The notes below the pieces were generated by a model, which saw only the letters and a list, made by a program, of their open reading frames with translations, was not told the origin of the DNA and did no database searches. 64,000 nucleotides of DNA from Citricoccus sp. SGAir0253. Its GTDB lineage: Bacteria > Actinomycetota > Actinomycetes > Actinomycetales > Micrococcaceae. Positions within the stretch are counted from its first letter, which is position 1. Every line of letters begins with the position of its first letter. The stretch spans positions 1,116,001 to 1,180,000 of the forward strand of contig NZ_CP039424.1 in NCBI RefSeq assembly GCF_005877055.1. The letters are read 5' to 3'. This document shows, piece by piece, positions 1-7,819 of the stretch. A program made the translations under genes and the position numbers.

Positions 1-812
1 CGGCCACGGGCTCCGTCATCCACGACTGGCGCAACGGCACCAGTGGTGATGTCCCGGGGCTGCGGGACCGCCAACTCCGCGACCAGGCGGGCTCGGTCCT
101 GCTGCCCCCGGCACAGAACCAGACCTTCATGATCGCCGGGGGCGGGTCGACCGACCGGGGAGGGGCGACGAACAGCGTCGACCTCATCAACCTGAACTCG
201 GCCAACCCCGCGTGGACTCCCGGACCGGCACTGCCGGGCCCGGAAGGACGGATGTACCTCAACCTCACCACGTTGCCCGACCGGACCGTCCTGGCGTCCA
301 ACGGCAGTACGGGACCGCGTGCGGGCAACGTGCTACGGGCGGCGACGTACAACCCGGCGACCAACGCCTGGACCACGGTGGCGGCGGATCCCGTGGGCCG
401 CAACTACCACTCGTCCTCGCTGGTCCTCATGGACGGCCGGGTCGCGGTCTTCGGCTCGAACCCGGCCGACGGGTCCTTCGAGATGCGCGTCTCGATCTAC
501 GAACCGGGCTACCTCTTCAAGGGCACCCGTCCCACGATCACGGCGGCTCCCGGCTCGACCGGCTACGGTGCGGGGTTCGACCTGGGCGTCACCGGGGACG
601 TGGTCAGCGCCTCACTCACGGCCGTCGGCTCGGCCACCCACCAGACGGACACCAACGCCCGCCTCGTGGACCTGCCCATCACCGGTACCGGCACGACGCG
701 TCGCGCGACGGTACCGTCCAATCCCGCACTGTTGCCGCCCGGGCCCTACATGCTCACGGTCCTCGACGCCAACGGTGTCCCCTCCGTCGCCAGGATGGTG
801 AATGTCCGATGA
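1..812 (+). CDS. Galactose/glyoxal oxidase-like kelch protein with C-terminal DUF1929 domain (5' truncated by window)
   Basis: The frame is open from the first bases of the window, so the N-terminus lies outside. The visible ~269 residues carry kelch-type strands, then an Ig-like DUF1929 domain starting near 'YEPGYLF'. Two copper-ligand motifs of the galactose oxidase family are visible: 'RNYHSSSL' (equivalent of Tyr495-His496) and 'SATHQTDTNARLVDL' (equivalent of His581). Copper radical oxidases of this family oxidise alcohols or aldehydes and release hydrogen peroxide, usually outside the cell. The radical-forming Tyr and Cys would lie upstream, so catalytic competence cannot be judged. The stop overlaps the next start by 4 bp (ATGA), which implies co-translation with the lipoprotein gene. 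Confidence 0.82.
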   Translation, partial: ATGSVIHDWRNGTSGDVPGLRDRQLRDQAGSVLLPPAQNQTFMIAGGGSTDRGGATNSVDLINLNSANPAWTPGPALPGPEGRMYLNLTTLPDRTVLASNGSTGPRAGNVLRAATYNPATNAWTTVAADPVGRNYHSSSLVLMDGRVAVFGSNPADGSFEMRVSIYEPGYLFKGTRPTITAAPGSTGYGAGFDLGVTGDVVSASLTAVGSATHQTDTNARLVDLPITGTGTTRRATVPSNPALLPPGPYMLTVLDANGVPSVARMVNVR

Positions 813-1330
813 GAGAACAGATCCTCGTGGTCGCCGCGGCTGGGCTGCTGCTGCTCGGCGGATGCGCCCTCGACCCGGCCTCGGGCGCGCCCGGCTCCGG
901 CGCGCCGCCGGTGGCGGCCCCCGACTCCCGTCCGGACTCACAGGTCGCCGACGCACACGTGCCGATCGCGGGCGTGGCCCCGGAGGCCCACGCCGCCAAC
1001 AGGCCCGGACCGCAACAGGCCCAGGGCATCAGGATGGTGCCGGACCGGGGGAGGGGCCTGGATGCCGACGACGTGTCGGACACGGCGCTGGCCGGCGGCT
1101 GCGTGCCCGGCTACGGCACGGACGGGGAATGCCTGCCCCCGGTTCCGCCCCGGCTCGCGGCCGAGCACGCGGGGCACCGGGGAATGGACGGACCCGAGAT
1201 GGCGATGTTCTACAACTGCGCGGACGTCCGGGCCCTGGTCCCGGACGGCCTCGTCACGGAGGACGACCCGCTCGGCCTCGACTCGAACCGGGACGGGATC
1301 GCCTGCGGGAAGGGAGATGACAGCAGGTAG
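809..1330 (+). CDS. Lipoprotein with Excalibur-like calcium-binding motif
   Basis: The start is the ATG of an ATGA overlap with the preceding oxidase gene; the frame also runs open upstream without meaning. The 173-residue protein begins with a lipoprotein signal ending in 'LLLLGGC' (Cys19), then a Pro/Ala-rich linker. The C-terminus reads 'FYNCADVRALVPDG...DSNRDGIACG', which matches the Excalibur pattern (Cys pair plus DxNxDGxxC calcium loop) found in secreted actinobacterial and firmicute proteins. Its role is unknown; the overlap suggests it is made together with the copper oxidase-like enzyme and anchored to the membrane face. Confidence 0.78.
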   Translation: MREQILVVAAAGLLLLGGCALDPASGAPGSGAPPVAAPDSRPDSQVADAHVPIAGVAPEAHAANRPGPQQAQGIRMVPDRGRGLDADDVSDTALAGGCVPGYGTDGECLPPVPPRLAAEHAGHRGMDGPEMAMFYNCADVRALVPDGLVTEDDPLGLDSNRDGIACGKGDDSR

Positions 1331-1372
1331 CCGGCAGGTGGGTCACGCGGAGGAGCGGCGGGAGGTCGGCAC

Positions 1373-3325
1373 ATGATCACCCGCCGCTCGTTCCTCGCCG
1401 CGGCCGTGCTTCCCGCGCTGGGGCTGGCCTCGGGCGCCGTCGACGGTGAGGAACCCCAGCGCTACACCGACGTTTCCCGGGAGCCGGTACCGGAGGGCTA
1501 TCCCCACGACCGGCCCCTGCCGACCCTCAGGAGTCCCGTCATGGCACCCCTTCCCCGGCGCGTGGTCGCCGGCTACTGGACCTACTGGGGATCCCCCACG
1601 CGGCTGAGGGACATCCCGGCCCAGTACAACACCGTCTTCCTCTTCCACGCGACACCCGTCGGAGGTGCGCCGGGCAGCACGGGGGCAGTGCAATGGAACA
1701 CGCCCGACGACGGGCGGGGGGCGGCGACCCATCTCCTGGCGGACCTCGCGGAGTTCCGCCGGACGCGCACGGCCATCCTCACCGTCGGGGGGGCCCGGGC
1801 GCACGTCGACCTCTCCACGCGCGCACGGGCCCAGGCCTTCCTGGACAGCGTGCTGCGGATCTACGGCGACCTCGGCGGCTTCGACGGCCTGGACTGGAAC
1901 ACCTACGAGGGCGACCAGCAGCCCAACACCGAGCAGATGATCTGGGTCTCCCGGGAGCTCAAGGCCCGCTTCGGACAGGACTTCGCCATCACCACCCCGC
2001 CGGCGCCCTGGCGCCAGGTCGACGTGGCGCACTGCCGGGCCATGGTGGAGGCAGGCGTCCTGGACATGGTCAGTCCGCAGTACTACGACGGTCCTGGACT
2101 GGCCACGGAGGCCCATATCGTCCGGTCCGTCACCGAGTGGGTGGCGCGCATGGGAGATGCCAGCCGCGTCGGAGTCGGTTTCGGCCTGGCGACGAGGCCC
2201 CAGTATTCATCCCGGGCGACGGTGCGGGCCGCCTGGGAGATCCTGGCAGGCCGCCATCCCGGGCTGAGGGGCGGATTCAACTGGAACCTGGCCACGGACG
2301 AGGGCATGGGCTGGCCCTTCGCCGAGCAGATCGCGCCACGGATGGTGATCGAGGCATCCTCGCCCCCGATCGTGCCGCCCCTCGTCCCCGTGCCGCTCCT
2401 CGCCCTCCGGTACGCCCCCCCGCAAGCGCCCAGCACGGACCCGGGGCCGTCGCCGGAGGGCGCGGCGACCACGGCGGCGGGAACGGGCACGCCACGGCTC
2501 CCGGACACCATCGTCGGCACCGAGTGGTCGGTCGCCACCGGCCCGCGGATCGCTGACGTGCCTCCCGAGTGCACCGTGGTGTGGATCGCGGCGGAGCACG
2601 CGGCCGGGGCCGGCGGTGACGACAAGGCCCCGGACGTCCGGGACCGGGCGGGGACTGCGCAGGCCCTGACGGCTGGGATCGCACTGCTGCGCCGCAGGGC
2701 CTCGCCACCCCGGATCGTCCTCACCGCCACCCTGGGCGCCGATGACGCACCCGAGCTCACCTCGGCGGGGAGCGCCGACGCCCTGGCCGCAGAGGCCGTC
2801 CGGACCGCTCGCGAGCTGCGGCTCGACGGCTTCTGCTGGGCCCTCGGCCACGCCCCCCGGTCCGTCGCCGCCTCCGTGGAGCGGGTCAGCCGGGCCATCG
2901 TCACCGAGATGCGCCGGACCGATCCGGGATTCTCGCTCACGGTGATCCCCCGGACGACGCCGGGAGCGGACCCGGGGCACGACGGCACCGCTCCGGTCCA
3001 CGCAGACGTGGTCCGACGCTGCCGGGACATCCTGGACGCCGTCCTGCCGCAGTACCCGGCCCAGGACGACCGGCTCCAGGACGCCCGTCACCTGCGAGCG
3101 GATGTCCAGGGCTGGCTCGACTGCGGATTGCGGCCCGACCAGGTGGGACTGCTGGTGGAGGCCCGGTGGGGACTGGTCGGGGCCGATGGCTCGCCGGTCG
3201 GGACGCCCGTCGTCCCCGAGCGGGCGTGGGCTGCGCTCACCGCGGAGTGGCCGGGCCTGCGTCACCCGGGCACCTGGTCGCCGGGCGGTCGCACGGCGGG
3301 TGGTCGCCCACGCCGTTCGGACTAG
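1373..3325 (+). CDS. Tat-exported GH18-like protein with two glycosidase-type barrels
   Basis: ATG follows GGGAGG 7 nt upstream. The 650-residue product starts with a twin-arginine signal ('TRRSFLAAAVLPALGLASG'). Residues ~60-320 look like a GH18/chitinase-type barrel ('VAGYWTYWGSP', 'TVFLFHA', 'YYDGPGLATE'). Residues ~375-640 look like a second barrel-like unit, joined by a Pro/Ala/Thr linker. The first unit has 'FDGLDWNTYE' at ~168-177 where chitinases have DGxDxDxE: the register is DGLDWNTY, so the acid Glu position holds Tyr, with a Glu one residue later. The second unit has 'LDGFCWALG' and no Glu. It may be a carbohydrate-binding pseudo-enzyme or an altered glycosidase. Part of the exported-protein group at the window start. 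Confidence 0.68.
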   Translation: MITRRSFLAAAVLPALGLASGAVDGEEPQRYTDVSREPVPEGYPHDRPLPTLRSPVMAPLPRRVVAGYWTYWGSPTRLRDIPAQYNTVFLFHATPVGGAPGSTGAVQWNTPDDGRGAATHLLADLAEFRRTRTAILTVGGARAHVDLSTRARAQAFLDSVLRIYGDLGGFDGLDWNTYEGDQQPNTEQMIWVSRELKARFGQDFAITTPPAPWRQVDVAHCRAMVEAGVLDMVSPQYYDGPGLATEAHIVRSVTEWVARMGDASRVGVGFGLATRPQYSSRATVRAAWEILAGRHPGLRGGFNWNLATDEGMGWPFAEQIAPRMVIEASSPPIVPPLVPVPLLALRYAPPQAPSTDPGPSPEGAATTAAGTGTPRLPDTIVGTEWSVATGPRIADVPPECTVVWIAAEHAAGAGGDDKAPDVRDRAGTAQALTAGIALLRRRASPPRIVLTATLGADDAPELTSAGSADALAAEAVRTARELRLDGFCWALGHAPRSVAASVERVSRAIVTEMRRTDPGFSLTVIPRTTPGADPGHDGTAPVHADVVRRCRDILDAVLPQYPAQDDRLQDARHLRADVQGWLDCGLRPDQVGLLVEARWGLVGADGSPVGTPVVPERAWAALTAEWPGLRHPGTWSPGGRTAGGRPRRSD

Positions 3326-3358
3326 ACGGGATCGGCACCGGTGCGCCGACCGAGAGGG

Positions 3359-4432
3359 TCAGCGCACGCGGATGCCGCTGCCGGCCACCGTCTCGCCGAT
3401 CACCGGGTAGCCCGGCACCTCGCCGACCACGAGCAACCCGCCGGAGGTCTGCGCGTCGGCCAGCAGCAGCAGGTCCTCCTCGGTGACGGACCCGTCCGCG
3501 GCCAGGTGCGGCCGGACCCAGTCGAGGTTGCGCCGCGTGCCGCCGGAGACGAAGCCGTCGCGCAGGGCCTCGGCCGCCCCCTCCACGAGGGGCACCGCGG
3601 TGTGGTCCACCACGGCGCCCACGCCGGAGGCGCGCACCATCTTGTACAGGTGGCCGAGCAGGCCGAAGCCGGTGACGTCGGTCGCCGCCCGCGCCCCCGC
3701 GGCCAGCGCCGCGGCGGCGGCGTCCCGGTTGAGGGCGGTCATCGAGGCCACGGCCGCGGGGAAGGACTCGCCGGTCTGCTTGTGCCGGTTGTTCAGCAGG
3801 CCCACCCCGATCGGCTTGGTCAGGGTGATCGGCAGGCCCGGCCGCGCGGCGTCGTTGCGCAGGAGCCGGTCCGGGTGCGCCACGCCGGTGACGGCCATCC
3901 CGTACTTCGGCTCCGGGTCGTCGATCGTGTGCCCGCCGATCACGGGGCAGCCGGCCTCCCCGGCCACGGCGAGCCCACCGCGCAGCATCTCGCTCATCAG
4001 CTCCATCGGCAGCACCCCGCGCGGCCAGCCGACCAGGTTGATCGCCACGACGGGCGTGCCGCCCATGGCGTAGACGTCCGAGAGGGCGTTCGCCGCGGCG
4101 ATCCGCCCGAAGTCGTAGGCGTCGTCCACCATCGGGGTGAAGAAGTCGGCCGTGGAGAGCACGGCGAGGTCCTCGCGCAGCAGCACGGCGGCGGCGTCGT
4201 CCCCGTCGTCGAGCCCCACGAGGACCTCCGGGGCCTGCTGGCCCACGAGCCCGCGCACGGCCTCCTCGAGCTCGCCCGGCGGGATCTTGCACGCGCACCC
4301 GCCCCCGTGCGCGTACCCGGTCAGCCGGACGGGGCCGGCCGCGGCGGGCGACTCGCCGCCCTGCGCGGCGGCCCTCCCGGCGGGGCCCGGGGCGGGGGGT
4401 GGGGCGGTGGCGGCGGTCGCGGTGGAGTCCAT
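3359..4432 (-). CDS. selD: Selenide, water dikinase (selenophosphate synthetase)
   Basis: SelD makes selenophosphate from selenide and ATP, the selenium donor for SelA. The 357-residue product carries the family signature 'YAHGGGCACKIPP' with Cys46 and Lys49, equivalent to E. coli Cys17 and Lys20. Cysteine, not selenocysteine, occupies the redox position. 'LREDLAVLSTADFFTPMVDDAYDFGRIAAANALSDVYAMGG' region motifs and 'SGGLLV' near the C-terminus are also typical. The first ~35 residues are Ala/Pro-rich, but the ATG is supported by a TAGGGT -10 box exactly 6 nt upstream, so the gene is probably leaderless. Divergent from tRNA-Sec/selA/selB, and convergent with the GH18-like gene 33 bp away. Confidence 0.96.
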   Translation of the reverse strand: MDSTATAATAPPPAPGPAGRAAAQGGESPAAAGPVRLTGYAHGGGCACKIPPGELEEAVRGLVGQQAPEVLVGLDDGDDAAAVLLREDLAVLSTADFFTPMVDDAYDFGRIAAANALSDVYAMGGTPVVAINLVGWPRGVLPMELMSEMLRGGLAVAGEAGCPVIGGHTIDDPEPKYGMAVTGVAHPDRLLRNDAARPGLPITLTKPIGVGLLNNRHKQTGESFPAAVASMTALNRDAAAAALAAGARAATDVTGFGLLGHLYKMVRASGVGAVVDHTAVPLVEGAAEALRDGFVSGGTRRNLDWVRPHLAADGSVTEEDLLLLADAQTSGGLLVVGEVPGYPVIGETVAGSGIRVR

Positions 4433-4438
4433 TCCGCC

Positions 4439-4444
4439 ACCCTA
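4439..4444 (-). promoter_or_regulatory. Leaderless -10 box of selD
   Basis: Minus-strand TAGGGT lies 6 nt before the selD ATG. A TCGAAA element (4/6 to TTGACA) sits 17 bp upstream of it at 4467-4462. The spacing puts the transcript start at or within 1-2 nt of the start codon. Confidence 0.6.
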
Positions 4445-4458
4445 GCCACGCCCGGTGG

Positions 4459-4464
4459 TAGTTT
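4459..4464 (+). promoter_or_regulatory. -10 box of the selC-selA-selB unit
   Basis: TAGTTT ends 7 nt before the first base of tRNA-Sec, so the predicted transcription start is about the tRNA 5' end. Only ~14 bp separates it from the opposite-facing selD -10 box. The -35 is weak (GCCACC). Confidence 0.5.
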
Positions 4465-4471
4465 CGACCAC

Positions 4472-4566
4472 GGAGGCGTCCGGGTCCTGGTGGGCCCCCC
4501 GGTCTTCAAAACCGGTGAGGCCGGGCATCCCGGCCTGGCGGGTTCGATTCCCGTCCGCCTCCGCCA
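4472..4566 (+). tRNA. selC: tRNA-Sec (anticodon TCA)
   Basis: This 95-nt gene folds as bacterial tRNA-Sec. The acceptor strand GGAGGCG (4472-4478) pairs with CGCCTCC (4556-4562). The long D stem has 6 bp, 4482-4487 with 4492-4497, and a 4-nt loop. The anticodon stem is 4499-4503 with 4511-4515; the loop is CTTCAAA with anticodon TCA at 4506-4508, which reads UGA. The extra arm has 8 perfect pairs (4518-4525 with 4529-4536). The T stem 4537-4542 with 4550-4555 contains one G-U pair, giving a 13-bp acceptor/T stack. Discriminator G4563 and CCA are encoded. It precedes selA by 51 bp. Confidence 0.97.
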
Positions 4567-4617
4567 ACGTCACCCGCCCGGCCGCACCGGCCGCGCGCCC
4601 GCCCGAGGAGGACCTTC

Positions 4618-6021
4618 GTGACCGAGCAGCACGGCGCGGAGGACCCCCGGCGCCGGATCCCGCGCACCGACGCGCTCCTGGCCCTGCCGGAGGTCCGCTC
4701 CGCGCGGGCCCGGCTCAGCGACGCCGTGCTCGCGGACCTCGCCCGCCGCGCCCAGGACCGCGCCCGGTCCGGGCGGATCGCCCCCGAGGACGTCGCGGCC
4801 GCGCTGGTGGCCGACGTCGCCGGTCGCGCGGCCACCAGCCTCCGCCCCGTGCTCAACGCCACGGGGGTCGTGGTGCACACCAACCTGGGCCGCGCCCCGC
4901 TCTCGCCGGCCGCCGTGGACGCTCTCGTGCGGGCGAGCGGCTACGTGGACGTGGAGATGGACCTGGACTTCGGGGTGCGCTCGCGCCGCGGGGCCGGGAC
5001 GGTCGCGGCCCTGCTGGCCGCGGTGCCCGAGGCCGAGGACGCCCTCGTGGTCAACAACGGCGCCGCCGCCCTCGTGCTCGCCACCACGGCCCTCGCCGCG
5101 GGGCGGGAGGTCGTCGTCAGCCGCGGGGAGTTCGTGGAGATCGGGGCCGGCTTCCGCCTGCCGGACCTCATCGCCTCCACGGGCGCCCGGCTGCGCGAGG
5201 TGGGCACCACGAACCGCACGCACCGCGCCGACTACGCCGACGCGATCGGCGCGGACACCGGCTGCCTGCTCAAGGTCCACCCCTCCAACTTCCGGGTGGA
5301 CGGCTTCACCGCCGCGGTGCCGGTCGCCGAACTGCACGCCCTGGCCACCGAGCGCGGGGTGCCCCTCGTGGTGGACGTCGGCTCCGGGCTGGCCCGCCAC
5401 GACCCGTCCCTGCCCACCGAGCCGGACCTGGCCGCCGCGCTCGCGGACGGGGCCGACGTCGTGATCGCCAGCGGGGACAAGCTCCTCGGCGGCCCGCAGG
5501 CGGGGCTGCTGCTGGGCCGCGCCGCGACGATCCGCGCCCTCGCGCGGCACCCGCTGGCCCGCGCCGTGCGCGCGGACAAGCTCACCCTCGCCGCCCTCGA
5601 GGCGACCCTGGCCGGCGGGCCCACCCCGGTCGAGCGCTCCCTGCACGCCGACCCGCGGCGGTTGCGGGAGCGGGCCGAGCGGCTGGCCGCCGCGGTGCGC
5701 GCCGCCGTCGCGGACGCCGGGGACGAACCCATGGGGAACGGGCCGGCCGGGGGCGTGTCCGTCGTGGCGCACGACGGCCGGGTCGGCGGCGGGGGCGCCC
5801 CCGGGGTGCCGCTGCCGGGCTGGGCCGTGCGCCTGCCCGCCGGCCTCGCCCCGCTGCTGCGGGCCGGGGACCCCGCGGTCGTGCCGCGCGTGCACGAGGG
5901 CGCGTGCCTCGTGGATCCGCGCTGCGTCCCCGAGGACGACGACGACCGGCTGGCCGCCGCGGTCGGCGCGGCCCTGCGGGCGCTGGCCGGCGGGACGCCG
6001 GGCGGCGGGGCGGGGGCCTGA
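4618..6021 (+). CDS. selA: L-seryl-tRNA(Sec) selenium transferase
   Basis: SelA is a PLP enzyme that converts Ser-tRNA(Sec) to Sec-tRNA(Sec) using selenophosphate. The GTG start follows GAGGAGGA. The 467-residue protein is of normal length. It shows 'NATGVVVHTNLGRAPLS' near residue 80, 'EFVEIGAGFRLPDL', and the PLP-lysine motif 'SGDKLLGGPQAG' with Lys288 (E. coli Lys295). Only 51 bp separates it from tRNA-Sec, so both are likely on one transcript. The selB start lies 1 nt after its stop codon. Confidence 0.96.
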   Translation: MTEQHGAEDPRRRIPRTDALLALPEVRSARARLSDAVLADLARRAQDRARSGRIAPEDVAAALVADVAGRAATSLRPVLNATGVVVHTNLGRAPLSPAAVDALVRASGYVDVEMDLDFGVRSRRGAGTVAALLAAVPEAEDALVVNNGAAALVLATTALAAGREVVVSRGEFVEIGAGFRLPDLIASTGARLREVGTTNRTHRADYADAIGADTGCLLKVHPSNFRVDGFTAAVPVAELHALATERGVPLVVDVGSGLARHDPSLPTEPDLAAALADGADVVIASGDKLLGGPQAGLLLGRAATIRALARHPLARAVRADKLTLAALEATLAGGPTPVERSLHADPRRLRERAERLAAAVRAAVADAGDEPMGNGPAGGVSVVAHDGRVGGGGAPGVPLPGWAVRLPAGLAPLLRAGDPAVVPRVHEGACLVDPRCVPEDDDDRLAAAVGAALRALAGGTPGGGAGA

Positions 6022-6022
6022 G

Positions 6023-7813
6023 GTGCACGTCGTCGCCACCGCCGGGCACGTGGACCACGGCAAGTCCACCCTCGTCCGCGCGCTGACCGGGATGGAGCCG
6101 GACCGCTGGGCGGAGGAGCGCCGCCGCGGCCTGACGATCGACCTCGGCTTCGCGTGGACGGCCCTGGACTCCGGGCGCGAGGTCGCCTTCGTGGACGTCC
6201 CCGGCCACGAGCGGTTCCTGTCCAACATGCTCGCCGGGCTCGGACCCGCCCCCGTGGTGTGCTTCGTGGTCGCCGCGGACGAGGGCTGGAAGCCGCAGTC
6301 CTCCGACCACCGGGACGCGGTGGCGGCCCTCGGCATCGAGCACGGCCTGGTGGTCCTCACGCGGGCCGACCTCGTGGAGGACCCGGACCGGATCGCCGCC
6401 GTGCTGGAGCGGACGCGGGCCGAGATCGCCGGCACGGGGCTGGCGGGCGCCCCGGCCGTCGTCGTGTCCGCGGCCACGGGCGCGGGGCTGGACGGGCTCC
6501 GGACCGCGCTGGACGGCGTGCTCGCCGCGGCGCCCGCGCCGCCGGCCGGCGGGCGGGTGCGGCTGTGGGTGGACCGGTCCTTCACCGTCCGGGGCGCCGG
6601 CGCGGTGGCCACCGGGACCCTCGCGGCGGGGACCCTCGCCGCGGGCGACCGGCTCGAGCTGCTCGGGGTTGCGGGCGCCGTGCCCGTGACCGTGCGCGCC
6701 CTGCACAGCCGCAACGCCCCGCACGAGGCCCTCGGGCCCGTCAACCGCGTGGCGGTCAACCTGCGCGGGGCGGACGCCGAGGCGGTGCACCGGGGCGACG
6801 CGCTGGTGACGCCGGGCGCATGGCCGCTGGCCGACGTCGTGGACGTGCGGCGCACGACCGGCACGGACCTCACCGAGGCGCCCGCGGGCCTGCTGCTGCA
6901 CGTGGGCACCGCGACCGTGCCGGTGCGCGTGCGGCCCTTCGACGCCGGCCACGCCCGGCTCACGCTGGACCGCCGGCTGCCGCTCGTGCCGGGGGACCGG
7001 CTCGTGCTGCGCGACCCCGGGGCGCGCACCGTGTTCGGCGGCGTCCGGGTGCTGGACGTGGACCCGCCCGCCCTGGTCCGGCGCGGGGACGGCACCCGCC
7101 GGGCCCGGTTGCTGGCGGGCATGCCCGACGGCGGCGACGCCCTCGGGGAGATCGCCCGCCGGGGCGCGGTGCGGGCAGCCGCCCTGGACCGGCTGGGGCT
7201 GACCGTGCCCGCGGGGGCCGTCGGCGTCCGCCGGCTGGGGGAGTGGTGGCTGCACGAGCCGGTCCTCGCCGGGTGGCGGGAGCGGCTGCGCACCGCCGTG
7301 GAGGACCTCGCGGCGCGCGACCCCCTGGCCGCCGGGCTCAGCCGGGGCGCCGCGCTGGACCTGCTCGCCGTCCCGGACCCGGCCCTGCTCGACGCCGTGG
7401 TCGCCGAGGCCGGCCTGGCCCAGGCGGCGGGCTTCGTCACGGTGCCGGGGCCGGCGCGGGGCCTGGGGCCGGCCGAGGCCGCGGTCGCCGCCCTGGAGCG
7501 GCGACTGGCGGCGGCGCCCTTCGCCGCGCCGGAGGGGGACGAGCTGGCGGCGCTGCGGCTCGGGTCCCGCGAGCTGGCGGCCGCCGAGCGGGTGGGGCGA
7601 CTGCTGCGCCTCGAGGGGTCGGTGGTGCTGCTGCCCACCGCCCCCGCGCTGGCCATGCGCGAGCTCGCCCGGCTGGCGCAGCCCTTCACCACGAGCCAGG
7701 CCCGGCAGGCGCTGGGCACCTCCCGCCGGGTGGCGATCCCCCTGCTGGAGCTGCTGGACGCCCGGGGGTGGACCCGGCGGATCGACGCCGGCCACCGCGA
7801 GGTGGTGCGCTGA
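6023..7813 (+). CDS. selB: Selenocysteine-specific translation elongation factor
   Basis: SelB is a GTPase that carries Sec-tRNA(Sec) to the ribosome at UGA codons marked by a SECIS hairpin. The GTG start is 1 nt after the selA stop. GTPase motifs are clear: G1 'GHVDHGKST', G2/G3 region 'RRRGLTIDLGFAW' and 'DVPGHERF', and a G4 variant 'LTRADL' (Thr-Arg in place of Asn-Lys, as is common in SelB). EF-Tu-like domains 2 and 3 follow, then winged-helix units that bind SECIS RNA. The C-terminus reads 'FTTSQARQALGTSRRVAIPLLELLDARGWTRRIDAGHREV', the last winged helix. At 596 residues it is near the family norm. Confidence 0.96.
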   Translation: MHVVATAGHVDHGKSTLVRALTGMEPDRWAEERRRGLTIDLGFAWTALDSGREVAFVDVPGHERFLSNMLAGLGPAPVVCFVVAADEGWKPQSSDHRDAVAALGIEHGLVVLTRADLVEDPDRIAAVLERTRAEIAGTGLAGAPAVVVSAATGAGLDGLRTALDGVLAAAPAPPAGGRVRLWVDRSFTVRGAGAVATGTLAAGTLAAGDRLELLGVAGAVPVTVRALHSRNAPHEALGPVNRVAVNLRGADAEAVHRGDALVTPGAWPLADVVDVRRTTGTDLTEAPAGLLLHVGTATVPVRVRPFDAGHARLTLDRRLPLVPGDRLVLRDPGARTVFGGVRVLDVDPPALVRRGDGTRRARLLAGMPDGGDALGEIARRGAVRAAALDRLGLTVPAGAVGVRRLGEWWLHEPVLAGWRERLRTAVEDLAARDPLAAGLSRGAALDLLAVPDPALLDAVVAEAGLAQAAGFVTVPGPARGLGPAEAAVAALERRLAAAPFAAPEGDELAALRLGSRELAAAERVGRLLRLEGSVVLLPTAPALAMRELARLAQPFTTSQARQALGTSRRVAIPLLELLDARGWTRRIDAGHREVVR

Positions 7814-7819
7814 GGCCGG

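Noticed and set aside
4506-4883. Minus-strand 125-codon ORF covering tRNA-Sec and the selA start
   Set aside because: It lies over an unambiguous tRNA and the selA N-terminus; composition is typical of a shadow frame.
4570-7795. Long minus-strand frames opposite selA and selB
   Set aside because: Shadow frames of selA/selB; Ser/Arg/Ala- or Gly/Arg-rich with no motif or start signal.
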